A DNA stretch of 64,000 nucleotides, from positions 682,001 through 746,000 of the forward strand of contig JACRHT010000017.1 in NCBI GenBank assembly GCA_016217545.1, in the 5' to 3' direction. The DNA is from Opitutia bacterium (GTDB lineage Bacteria > Verrucomicrobiota > Verrucomicrobiia > Opitutales > Opitutaceae). How positions within the stretch are numbered: the first letter of the stretch is position 1; each line of letters starts with the position of its first letter. The translations under genes and the position numbers were made by a program. The notes under the pieces are model-generated. The model was not told the origin of the DNA and made no database searches. It was given only the letters and a program-made list of their open reading frames with translations. Below are positions 1-9,120 of this stretch, one piece after another.

Positions 1-2519
1 TCGTAGCCGATCACCGCATGCGTCGCGTCCACATAGCGCACCCAAATCACATCCGCCGCGCCGGTCCGTCCGGTCACGAGCAACGGCTCCGCGCGTCCGA
101 TCGGCAGCTTCTCCGGCCAGCGCAACGTCAGCGCAATCGGGCCGAAATCGGCCGGCGGCTCCGGCCATGCGGACAACCGCTCCGCCGCCAACCGCTCGCC
201 GCGGAAGCGCACATCCGCCGTGCTCGCGCGGATGGCGTTGTAGCCGAATGCCACCTCGCTCGCCAACGCCGGATGATAGTGCCGGGCCGCACGCAGCACT
301 TCGCGACCGTTGAAACCCAATCGGAACTCCCCGAGCGTCCGCACACCCGGCGCCGCCACGGGATGCAGCCCGCCGAAATCGACGTCGACCACTTGCTCCT
401 CGAGCGGATCGAACGAAACCACGTCCGACTCGAGCAAGCCGCTGCTCCATGAGTCATGAGCGAACCGCACGCGCCCGGGCGCGACGTAGAAGACGTAAAC
501 CAGATCGCCCGCACCGCTGCGCCCCGTGCTGATCAGTGGCTCGCCGACCATGTTCACGAACGACGGAAAGCGTAGCCTCAGGCGCACCGGCCCGCTGCCG
601 AGCCCCGCCGTCACACTCGCGCGATCGAACGGCAGCACGCGCCAGCTCTCGATGCGCCCGCTGAACCGCCGCTCGATCCAATCGAGCCCGCTCGCCGTCC
701 CGAACTCCCAATCGAGCCGGCTCGAACCGTGAAAAACCGATTCCGCGCGCAGCACCTCGCGGCCATCGCAACGCACACTCACGCGCCGCCGCAGCACGGC
801 GACCTCCGCCGCGCTCCACCCGTCGAAAAACGGATGTTCCGCCGGGGGATACAGGCCGCCGAGATCCACGACAAACTTCCGCCGCTCGCCGGGCCGGGCC
901 TCGAATGCATCTCCGTAGACGCCCGGAAATCCGCGGTGCGCGAAGCCCACGCGGAAGGTCGCCCCGCCCGTGCGCTGCAAGAACACTGCGTCGCGTCCCT
1001 CGGCCGTCGCGAACAGCGGCTGCTGCGCGCCGACCGCGCAATCCGCCATTGTGACCGTTAGTTCGAGCGGACCGTGTTTCCAACTCAGCACACGCTCCGC
1101 CGCGGCCGGCACGAGATTCGCCACATGCGCCCACCGTGTAGTGTCTGCGGGCGGCAGCGTAAAAGCCATCGAATGCAACGCGGTCCAGGCGAGCGACAAC
1201 CCGATCACGATGCGCCCGAGCATGCGCGCGGTCGGCCACGCGAGGAGCGCGACCACCCACGCCGCAACCATCAGCGGACCGAGAAAATCCAGTTCGTAGC
1301 GCTCGAGTTGGTAAGAGTAGAGCAACAGCGTTCCGAGCGTCGTCACCCCCGCCGCCGCCGCGAAGAGAGTGGCTGCCCCGGTCGCCGACGAGCCGGACTC
1401 CGCGCGGCGACTCCACGCGAACCACGGCGCCCCCAGCGCCATCAGCGCCGCCGGCGCCCACGTGAGCAGGCCGAACGTCTCCTCGCGCAGGCCGACGAAT
1501 GGGTAATAGATCGAGTAACGCGCAGGCGAGAGTAGATAGGCGTCGAAACATCGCGCAAAAAACTCCGGGCCGAAGAGCTTGAAATGCCTCATGTCGATCG
1601 CGGCGAATTGATAGCTCAACCCAAACTCAAGCGGATCGCCGAAGCGCGCGTAGTTGTAGCCCGCGAGCGCCGCGCCCACGAGCGCCGCCGGCCCCACCGT
1701 CGCGCCGAGCAATATCAGCGCGGCGCGACGCTCACCGGCACGTTGCCGCCGCCACGCCAGCGCCGCACCCGCGACGCCGAACACGGGCAGCACGAAAAGA
1801 AAATTCGGCCGCGCGCCCACGGCGGCGCCGGCGAAAAAACTTCCGCCCGCCAGCCACGCCGCCACCGCGCCGCGTCCCTCGCGCCGCCACGCCGCGAGCA
1901 GCGCGTTGGCCGCCGCCATCGTGCACGCAAACGCGCACGCGATCGGCACCTGATAAAATTGCGCACCCGCGAGGTTGTAGTGCAGAAACGCGCCCCACCC
2001 CAGCGCCAGCGCCACGCCCGCCGCGGCGCGATCGCCGAGCGTCGCACCACTCTCGCGCGCGGCGCGGAGCACGAAGCGCAGGCCGAGCAGATAGCCGAAT
2101 GCGATGAACACCAGAATCGCCGCCGAATCCGTCAGGTAAGTGCCCGTGACGATCCGCCACGGCGCGAGCACGAGCACCACCGGCGCGACGCCGAAGTAGA
2201 GGTAGTATTTTCCTCCAAAGTAGGTCGCGTCGTGCGCGCGCGGGATGCCCTGCGGCCCCGCCCACGGATTCGCAAGCTGCGCCAGGCGCGGATCCGGCTC
2301 GAGGCTCAACGACGTGCGCCCATGCACGACGGCTTCGGTAAGCAGCTCGTAATAGGCCGCTGGTTCACGGCCGATCAGACGGCCGTTCGTCACGCGCCAC
2401 GTGATCGCCCCATAGGAGAACAGCACCAGCGCCACTGCCGCCAACAGCCATGGCGCCGGACGCCGAGACGCGGCCACCGCGCTCGCCGTCGAGCGAGATT
2501 TCGCCGCCGTCGTGCTCAT
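1..2519 (-). CDS. GT-C-like multi-spanning membrane protein with C-terminal beta-sandwich modules (3'-truncated by window)
   Basis: First 839 codons of a gene whose stop lies beyond the left edge. Starts ATG at 2519, overlapping the TGA of the upstream gene as ATGA. I translated it by hand: an N-terminal membrane helix, a luminal loop with GGKYYLYFGVAPVV, a bundle of hydrophobic helices, then YNYARFGDPLEFG, and after about residue 400 a hydrophilic part built of repeated modules (PLFATAEGRDAVF, PLISTGRSGAGDLVY, PLLVTGRTGAADVIW). The words LYPPAEHPFF and the YLYFG loop recur in the three genes upstream, so it is the fourth member of a tandem paralogue family. Role inferred: lipid-linked-sugar-dependent glycosyltransfer outside the cytoplasmic membrane, with carbohydrate- or surface-binding modules. 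No catalytic residue is proven. Confidence 0.85.
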   Translation of the reverse strand, partial: MSTTAAKSRSTASAVAASRRPAPWLLAAVALVLFSYGAITWRVTNGRLIGREPAAYYELLTEAVVHGRTSLSLEPDPRLAQLANPWAGPQGIPRAHDATYFGGKYYLYFGVAPVVLVLAPWRIVTGTYLTDSAAILVFIAFGYLLGLRFVLRAARESGATLGDRAAAGVALALGWGAFLHYNLAGAQFYQVPIACAFACTMAAANALLAAWRREGRGAVAAWLAGGSFFAGAAVGARPNFLFVLPVFGVAGAALAWRRQRAGERRAALILLGATVGPAALVGAALAGYNYARFGDPLEFGLSYQFAAIDMRHFKLFGPEFFARCFDAYLLSPARYSIYYPFVGLREETFGLLTWAPAALMALGAPWFAWSRRAESGSSATGAATLFAAAAGVTTLGTLLLYSYQLERYELDFLGPLMVAAWVVALLAWPTARMLGRIVIGLSLAWTALHSMAFTLPPADTTRWAHVANLVPAAAERVLSWKHGPLELTVTMADCAVGAQQPLFATAEGRDAVFLQRTGGATFRVGFAHRGFPGVYGDAFEARPGERRKFVVDLGGLYPPAEHPFFDGWSAAEVAVLRRRVSVRCDGREVLRAESVFHGSSRLDWEFGTASGLDWIERRFSGRIESWRVLPFDRASVTAGLGSGPVRLRLRFPSFVNMVGEPLISTGRSGAGDLVYVFYVAPGRVRFAHDSWSSGLLESDVVSFDPLEEQVVDVDFGGLHPVAAPGVRTLGEFRLGFNGREVLRAARHYHPALASEVAFGYNAIRASTADVRFRGERLAAERLSAWPEPPADFGPIALTLRWPEKLPIGRAEPLLVTGRTGAADVIWVRYVDATHAVIGY

Positions 2520-5500
2520 TGCGGCGTCGGCACGTCGGTGCGCACCGAGTAGAGCGTGCCTTCGAATTTCTCGCCGCTGGTCGACATGCCGGCAGGATTG
2601 CGGGCGAACACCACGTCCGCCGGCTGCACCGGATGCAGCGCTTGGTTGGGTTCGTTGAGCACCAGCGCATCGTTCACCCAGACGCGCACACCTTGCCGTG
2701 CGCCGCCGGGCAACAACGTGGCCAGCTCCATGACGACCGTGTGCACGCCGGGCGGCAGCGCGAATGGCGCGCTCTCGGCGCCGCCGTAGCCCCAGTGGTC
2801 GATGCCCGCGACGTAGCGCCCTCCTCCCACCGGACGCAGATAGACCGAATCGGCCGCCCCCGCTTTGCCGGCCAGCAGGAGCGGTTGGCTGCGGAGAAAT
2901 CCATCCTCGGGCACGCTGAACCTCAGACGCACGCGGCCGGGCAATGTCGGTGCATGGGCAGCCTCCGCTGACTGCCGCAGCGCCGTGCCGCGCCATTCGC
3001 CCTCGAGCGCCCGCGCCTCGGCCGGAGCCGCCGTGAAGAAATCGGTCAGCGCCGTTAGCACGATCTTGCCGCCCTGCTCCACCTCGAGAAGCCCGCGGCC
3101 CTTCTCGTCGGCGGCGAGGCGTGCTTGCGGTAACTCCACATGCAAAGCTGCGCCGCTGGCGTCGAGGGTTTGCCCGCTCCACACCACGCGGTCCTCATCA
3201 GCCCAGCCAAGCCGCGGCGCCGCCGCGGGCGTATCGCGCCGCCATACGATCGCTGCGCGCGACCCGTCGCCGCGGCGCCACGCGATGATCGTGCCGCGCG
3301 TGCCACGGAACGTTGCGGCCGTGAACGCCGGCGCATCGAGCGCCCCGCTCGCGGCCGTGTGGAGCGGACGCAACCGCATGCCTTCAAGCATTTCGCCGGC
3401 GAACGAGCGTCGCGCACCGGAGGCCTGCACGAGGTTCGCGCCGAGCACGATTTCCGCCGGGGTCGATGGGTGCGCGCCCTTGCCGAGAACGAGCACTTCG
3501 CGGCCGTTCCAGCGCACTCGCGGCGGCGCACCGTCGGCGAGTTCGATGCGGTCGCCCTCCGTCCAACCAAGGGGATCTCGAGCGAACGGCAGTTCCACCT
3601 CGACGAACTGCGGTTGCTGGTAGTCGACGGCAAATTCCTCCGACTGCTCATCGCCGGCGGAAAATCGATCATGCACCAGCCGCACAAACCCGGGCCGCGT
3701 AAATATCACATACAGCATGTCACAGCGCGGATAGCCGCCGGTGACGACCAGCGGCTCTGCCAGTCCGAAACGATCGCGCGGCAACGTCAGCGAGAGGCGG
3801 ATTGTCCCCGCGCGCGCCAGCCGCGCCGCCACCCAGCTGTCATCTAGCGGCGTCGAGCCCGGGGCGAGAATGCGCCCTGGAAAAACCGCGTCCGGCGAAC
3901 GACCGATCCGCCAGCTTCCCCACCGCACCTGCGTCGGCGAGGTGTCGTGGCTCGGCACGTCGCGTTCAAACCGCAACTGCCCGTCGACCGCGATGCGCAA
4001 CCGGCGCTTGAGCACCGCGCGCTCATCAGCGGTGCGCGCGCCATACCACGCGTGACGCACCGGCGGCAGGAGGAAGGCCCCCGTCACTCGCACGCGGCTG
4101 CGTGCGCCGGGCTGGAAATCGAACCACTCGCCGGCGGCCGTGCCGTATTCCCAGTGCTGGTAGACAAAACGCGCGCGACGCCCGCCGTCGAAGTCGACCC
4201 ACACGCCGTCGTCGAAACCTGTCGCGCCGGCCGACAGCAGCGGATGCCGTCCACCCGCCCCTTCCGCGGGCCACTGCAACTCCGCCGTCTGGTCGCCGAC
4301 GTTCTTGAATAGTCCCGGAGCGAGCCGGGCGACAAATGCGTCCGCGCGCGAAGCCGTCTCGCGATAGCGGGCCTGATCGGTCGTGGCGAAGAACCCATGC
4401 ACCTGCATGCTCGCGAGCACGTTGAAAAGCGCCGCACCGAGGACGAAGAGCCCGCTGCCCGCCGCGAGCACCCGCAACGCCGTGCGCCGCTCGACGAACG
4501 CCAGCCCGCACACCCCAAGCGTGAGCCACACCAGCGCCGGATGGAAATCCAGCATGTAACGATTCGCGCGCACGCCCGTCAGGCTCGTCACGAGCAGATT
4601 GCCGCCGAACCACACGGCGACCGGCAGCGCAGCCAACGCGAACTCGCCCAGCGCGCGCCAGCGCCGCGCCGCGAGTGCCGACACCGCGGCGAGCGCGGCG
4701 ACCAGCACCCAGGCGAACTCACCATGCACATGCTCACGACCAATGTAGTCCACCGGCTTCGGCGGCTCCTCCGCCGGCGCCAAGAACGGGAAGTAGACGC
4801 TCAGCTGCGGCGGCGCGAAATAGTAGAGCGGTATGTTGTGCGCGAGATTCGTGCCGCGAAACATCCGCTGCGGATTCAGGCCGAGTTGATAGCTGTGGCC
4901 GAATTCCAGCACGCTGCCGAAGCGCGCGTAGTTGTAGCCCGCCAACCCAGCACCGATCGGCGCCGCGCCGGCCGCCGCGAACGCCACGCACGCCACCGCG
5001 CGCCGCATCCCGCCGCCTTGCACACGGGCGGTGAGCCACGCACCGAGCGTGAGCGCGAGCAGCGCGACCGGCGCGAGATTCGCGCGCGAGCCGATCGCGA
5101 GGCCGCATGCGATGCCAGCCGCGACGAGCCAGCGTGCCGGCCGCGGACTCCGCGCCGCGCGCGCGAGCGCCCAGAGCATCAGCGCCCCGAACACCCAGCC
5201 CGCCGTGATGGCGACTTCGTAAAAGAGCGGACGCCGCAGCGTCGACGGCATCACCGTGCAAAGACCCAGCGCGAGCACAGCGAGCATGTCCCAACTCCGT
5301 CCGAGCGCCGGGAAAAAGCGCCGGCGCATCTCGCGCCACCAGAGCAGAGAGACCGCAAGCGCAGCGAGCGCGAGCACGAGCGCCGCCACCGCCACCGGCA
5401 GGTCATTTCCCGTCAGCGCCGCGAACGGCCAGAACAGCAGCACAACCGGCGCGACGCCGAAATACAGGTAATAGCGGTCGCGGTAGAGACTCGCATCGAG

Positions 5501-5767
5501 CAGATACGGCGCGCGACCCGGCCGCTGCTCGGGCGGGAGCTTGAGCAGTTCCGGGTCCGGCTTCGCATCCATCCAGAGATGGCCTTGCTGGAAACCATCG
5601 ACGAGCAGGTTGTAGTAATCGCGCTTCGGTCCGTCGATGCGCACGTCTTCCGCCGTCGTCAGCACCGTCCACCAGTAAAACCATGCGACGAGCGCCACCG
5701 TCGCCGCGACTGCTGCCGCGCCCCGCCAGCGGACGAGAGGCCGAGTCTGCACCGTCGAACCGCTCAT
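2516..5767 (-). CDS. GT-C-like multi-spanning membrane protein with C-terminal beta-sandwich modules
   Basis: 1083 aa. The ATG at 5767 is chosen because it overlaps the upstream stop as ATGA (5767-5764); the open frame extends 48 codons further but into the upstream gene. Residues 1-40 hold one membrane helix; a loop with YNLLVDGFQQGHLWMD and DRYYLYFGVAPVVLLFWP follows; then roughly ten hydrophobic segments, with YNYARFGSVLEFGHSYQLG between them. The C-terminal half is soluble and made of modules with PLLSAGATGFDDGV, PLVVTGG and PLLLAGKAGAADSVY followed by DHWGYG-type strands, as in its three neighbours. It resembles the topology of GT-C glycosyltransferases with a periplasmic binding domain, but I cannot name a characterised family. 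Translational coupling on both sides suggests one operon. Confidence 0.88.
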   Translation of the reverse strand: MSGSTVQTRPLVRWRGAAAVAATVALVAWFYWWTVLTTAEDVRIDGPKRDYYNLLVDGFQQGHLWMDAKPDPELLKLPPEQRPGRAPYLLDASLYRDRYYLYFGVAPVVLLFWPFAALTGNDLPVAVAALVLALAALAVSLLWWREMRRRFFPALGRSWDMLAVLALGLCTVMPSTLRRPLFYEVAITAGWVFGALMLWALARAARSPRPARWLVAAGIACGLAIGSRANLAPVALLALTLGAWLTARVQGGGMRRAVACVAFAAAGAAPIGAGLAGYNYARFGSVLEFGHSYQLGLNPQRMFRGTNLAHNIPLYYFAPPQLSVYFPFLAPAEEPPKPVDYIGREHVHGEFAWVLVAALAAVSALAARRWRALGEFALAALPVAVWFGGNLLVTSLTGVRANRYMLDFHPALVWLTLGVCGLAFVERRTALRVLAAGSGLFVLGAALFNVLASMQVHGFFATTDQARYRETASRADAFVARLAPGLFKNVGDQTAELQWPAEGAGGRHPLLSAGATGFDDGVWVDFDGGRRARFVYQHWEYGTAAGEWFDFQPGARSRVRVTGAFLLPPVRHAWYGARTADERAVLKRRLRIAVDGQLRFERDVPSHDTSPTQVRWGSWRIGRSPDAVFPGRILAPGSTPLDDSWVAARLARAGTIRLSLTLPRDRFGLAEPLVVTGGYPRCDMLYVIFTRPGFVRLVHDRFSAGDEQSEEFAVDYQQPQFVEVELPFARDPLGWTEGDRIELADGAPPRVRWNGREVLVLGKGAHPSTPAEIVLGANLVQASGARRSFAGEMLEGMRLRPLHTAASGALDAPAFTAATFRGTRGTIIAWRRGDGSRAAIVWRRDTPAAAPRLGWADEDRVVWSGQTLDASGAALHVELPQARLAADEKGRGLLEVEQGGKIVLTALTDFFTAAPAEARALEGEWRGTALRQSAEAAHAPTLPGRVRLRFSVPEDGFLRSQPLLLAGKAGAADSVYLRPVGGGRYVAGIDHWGYGGAESAPFALPPGVHTVVMELATLLPGGARQGVRVWVNDALVLNEPNQALHPVQPADVVFARNPAGMSTSGEKFEGTLYSVRTDVPTPQ

Positions 5768-8700
5768 GGTTTCTCGTTGCCGAGCGGCACCTGCCGCACG
5801 TCGAGCAGCACGCTCGTCAACTCCGGCGCAGCCACGGACGAGCCCGCGCGATTTTCGCCGAGCACCAACGTCTCGCTGGCTGCAGGATAAAACGACACCT
5901 CCGTCTCCCACACCACGCGGCCGTCAACACGCACGCGCAACGGCCCCTTCTGTGCCGCGCCATTCCCGCCGAGCGTGGGGAACGCGGGCAGCTCGATCGC
6001 GAGCGCATGTGCTTCGCCGTCCGCCCAGGCAAACTCCGGCCCGCTCGTCGCCGAGTAACCCCAGTGATCGTAGAGCAACCGCGCGACACCCGGACGCGAC
6101 CAGTCGATCGCGAGCGTGTTCGCCGCGCCGGCCTTGCCGGTCGCCACCAGCGGCTGTGTGCCAACGCCACGTCCACCGAGGGTGAGTTCGACGCCCGCGA
6201 AGGGGCCCGCGCGCCACGCGGCGGGCGCCGGCTCACGCCGCCAATCGCCGATGCGTCCGCGGAAGAGCGTGGCCGCCGCGTTCGAACCGATGGCGTTGCG
6301 CGCGACGCGAACGACGCCCGCATCCGCCGGCGGCGGCTCCGTGCGAAGCCACCAAATCGGTTTCCCGTCCTGCCACACCGCAAGCGTGCGCCGCAATGCG
6401 ACTAGGGGCGAGCCGGGCGCGATCGCCAGCAACGAGCCGAGCCGCACGCGCAGCGCCAGCGCGCGCTCCGCACCGAGCGGGAAGATCGGGCTCTCGACCA
6501 GGCCGGCACCCCAGCGTTCGTAGAAAAACTTGAAGCTCTCCTCGGCCGGCGCGACGGCGAGCAGATCGGAGCGCCCGCTCTCGCCAACGGTCACCAGCGG
6601 CTGAGCGAGACCGACCTCATTCGCCGGCACCGCGAACGCCGTAGTCCACGCCACGCCGGGCGCCGGTAGTTTCACCGCGAGCGAAACATCCCCGCCCGCC
6701 CCCGTATCCACGAGCGGCGGCGGCAAGCCGGTGCGCGTCACGCGATCGATCACACCCGAGAAAACCGCATCGCGTCCGCTGCGGCGATCCGCGCCGGCAG
6801 CGACTGCATCGGGCGGAATCTCCGGCGCGCCCGCCGCGCGATCGAGCAGCATGCGGCCATCAACGGCGATGCGCACCCAGTCCTTGACGCTCGCGATTTC
6901 GAGCGGCGACCGATCAGCGAAGAGCGGATGCTCCGCCGGCGGATACAGCGCGCCCGTCTCGAGGCGCACCCGGTGCGGACGACCGCGCGGAAGCGCGATG
7001 GGCTCGGTTTCGATCAACTCCTGCCGCGCGGACTCGAAGCTGAATTTCACGCGGTCGTCGTCGAGGTGCTCGACGTAGAACATCGCGCTGCCCGGCACAT
7101 GGCGGCCGAGCGCGAGCAGCGGCTCGCGACCCTTGCCGGGGCGGATCGAGAAATAGACTTCCATCTCGACCGGGCCTGTGGATTGGCCGGTGAGCTTTTC
7201 CCACCACGCGATCGGTGTATTGAAGGCCCGGCCGAGCGCGCGATACGCTTCGGGATTGCGATCCAGCAGCATGCCGTGGAGCGCGCTGCTACCGAGAAAC
7301 GCCGCGAGGCCCGACACGCCCGCGGCGACGGCGAAGAGCGCGCGACCGAGGCCGGGTTTGGCCGCGCGTTGCTCCCATGCGGCGAAGCCTACGAGGCCGC
7401 ACAACAGCCACCACGGAAGGAAATCCGCTTCGTAGCGCGAGACGGCGGTGTTGAAGCAGAGCATCAACGCGGTCGTCACGAGCGCCATTGCGCCGCACAC
7501 GCCGACGAGCACCGCGGCGTCCGCCGGCCAGTCGTCGCGCCGCCGCGCGAGTTGCCTGCCAGTCAGCGCGACGAGCAGCAGCACCGGACAAACCCAGAAC
7601 AAGCCGTAGACGAATTCCGCCGAGTAGTAGCCGGCCGGCGGCGTGGGCAGTTCCGGTTGGGAGAGAAACGGGAAATAGCGGTTCACCTCCGGCACCACCC
7701 AGAAATATGCGCGGAGGTTGAAGGGCACGTAGCTGAGGCTGAAGTGTCGCGCCTTCGCTTCGTAAACGGACGTGAGCTGGTAATTCAGGCCGAACTCGAG
7801 CGGATTGCCGAAACGCGCCTGGTTGTAGGCGAGCAGCGCCGCCACGCACAGCGCGAGCGGCACCCCGGCCCAGAGGCAGTGCCGCACGAAGGTCGGCAGC
7901 CACCCCGCGCCGTCACGCCGGGCGGCGCGCGCGGTCAGCGCCAGCACGAGCACGGCAAGACCGGCGCCCGCGACGACGAGCGTGGGACGGCAACCGACCG
8001 CGAGGCCGAGGCACAAGCCGGCGAGCGCGAGCCAGCGCGACGGACGCGGCGCGCGCAACGCCGCGTAGGAGCACGCGACGAAGGCCGAGAGATAGAACTG
8101 GCCGGCGGCGATGGGCAGTTCCCAAAAATTCGCGCGTCGCGCCAGCACGAGCAGCCCGCCGCAGAGTCCCAGCACCACGAGGCCGCCGATGCGGGTCAGG
8201 AGGCTCGCGCGGGGAAATTGATCGCGAACGACGCGCAACCAGAGCGCCGCGAGCATCCAGAACGCCGCGAGCACGAACGTCGCGAGCGCATACGGGAACG
8301 GCAGCTCCTGTCCGGTGAGCAGCTTGAACGGCGCGAGTAGCGTCACCACCGGCGCCACGCCGAAGTAGAGATAGAATTTGCCGTTCGCGTAGCTGACGTC
8401 GGGCGGCACGAACAGATCGGCCGGGCGCTGCGTCGGGTCCCAGGGCGTGGCGAGTTGCGCGAGCCGCGGCGGCACCGGCAGATCGAGTGCGAGCGTGCCG
8501 TGCTGGAAGCCGCGGAGGAGGCGGTTGTAGTAATCGCCTTGCTCGCCACCGAGGCGCGGAAATTCCCATTTTCCGAGCACGGTCCAGAGCAGCAACGCGC
8601 TCAGCGCGAGCGTGACGACGAGTCCGAGCAGGCGACCCCAAGCGTCGCGCGCGGTGAGTTCGCGTTTGGCGGCGTCCGGATGGAAGACGCGCCATTGCAG

Positions 8701-9060
8701 CAGCAGGAAGCTGGCGGTCATCTGCGTGAGGTTGGCCACGCCCGCTGCGAACCATGCGGGGCAGCCGAACACGGTCTGTGCGAGCGTGAAAACCGGCCAC
8801 TGGATCAGGAAGGTGACGAGCACCGTGTGCAGGTAATCGGCGACCTTGCGGCTATCCGTCGGCGTCGCGTCGGCGAAGGTCCAGCGCTTGTTAAGCAGGT
8901 AGTGGAGCAGCAGCGCCGGCGGATAGGCCGCGAGGAAGGCCAGTTGCGGCGCGAGCACGCGGCCAAACGCCCAGTTCAGCGCCATGAAAAAAAACATGAC
9001 GGTCACGCCCACCGTCCCGAAACGGAGGAGGCGCAGCAGGGATTCACGCGGCAACTTCAT
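5764..9060 (-). CDS. GtrA-domain fusion to GT-C-like membrane protein with C-terminal beta-sandwich modules
   Basis: 1098 aa from the ATG at 9060; a TTG at 9102 would add 14 residues and lies closer to the upstream stop, so the start is unsure. Residues about 1-130 are a GtrA-like domain: four hydrophobic helices, LLRFGTVGV at the start and the typical LNKRWTF after helix two. GtrA proteins are thought to flip bactoprenol-linked sugars. Then comes the core shared with the flanking genes: YNRLLRGFQHGTLALD, WDPTQRP, GKFYLYFGVAPVVTLLAP, a helix bundle, and YNQARFGNPLEFGLNYQL. The last ~450 residues carry at least three modules (LLALGRHVPGSAMFY, PLVTVGESGRSD, PLVATGKAGAAN) and LYPPAEHPLF. It therefore joins a putative flippase and a putative periplasmic glycosyltransferase in one chain. 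Confidence 0.88.
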   Translation of the reverse strand: MKLPRESLLRLLRFGTVGVTVMFFFMALNWAFGRVLAPQLAFLAAYPPALLLHYLLNKRWTFADATPTDSRKVADYLHTVLVTFLIQWPVFTLAQTVFGCPAWFAAGVANLTQMTASFLLLQWRVFHPDAAKRELTARDAWGRLLGLVVTLALSALLLWTVLGKWEFPRLGGEQGDYYNRLLRGFQHGTLALDLPVPPRLAQLATPWDPTQRPADLFVPPDVSYANGKFYLYFGVAPVVTLLAPFKLLTGQELPFPYALATFVLAAFWMLAALWLRVVRDQFPRASLLTRIGGLVVLGLCGGLLVLARRANFWELPIAAGQFYLSAFVACSYAALRAPRPSRWLALAGLCLGLAVGCRPTLVVAGAGLAVLVLALTARAARRDGAGWLPTFVRHCLWAGVPLALCVAALLAYNQARFGNPLEFGLNYQLTSVYEAKARHFSLSYVPFNLRAYFWVVPEVNRYFPFLSQPELPTPPAGYYSAEFVYGLFWVCPVLLLVALTGRQLARRRDDWPADAAVLVGVCGAMALVTTALMLCFNTAVSRYEADFLPWWLLCGLVGFAAWEQRAAKPGLGRALFAVAAGVSGLAAFLGSSALHGMLLDRNPEAYRALGRAFNTPIAWWEKLTGQSTGPVEMEVYFSIRPGKGREPLLALGRHVPGSAMFYVEHLDDDRVKFSFESARQELIETEPIALPRGRPHRVRLETGALYPPAEHPLFADRSPLEIASVKDWVRIAVDGRMLLDRAAGAPEIPPDAVAAGADRRSGRDAVFSGVIDRVTRTGLPPPLVDTGAGGDVSLAVKLPAPGVAWTTAFAVPANEVGLAQPLVTVGESGRSDLLAVAPAEESFKFFYERWGAGLVESPIFPLGAERALALRVRLGSLLAIAPGSPLVALRRTLAVWQDGKPIWWLRTEPPPADAGVVRVARNAIGSNAAATLFRGRIGDWRREPAPAAWRAGPFAGVELTLGGRGVGTQPLVATGKAGAANTLAIDWSRPGVARLLYDHWGYSATSGPEFAWADGEAHALAIELPAFPTLGGNGAAQKGPLRVRVDGRVVWETEVSFYPAASETLVLGENRAGSSVAAPELTSVLLDVRQVPLGNEKP

Positions 9061-9120
9061 CAACGCAGCGTCCAAGAAGCGGGAGCGCTCAGGCGCTGAC
9101 AACGCAATTCCCGCCGCGTT

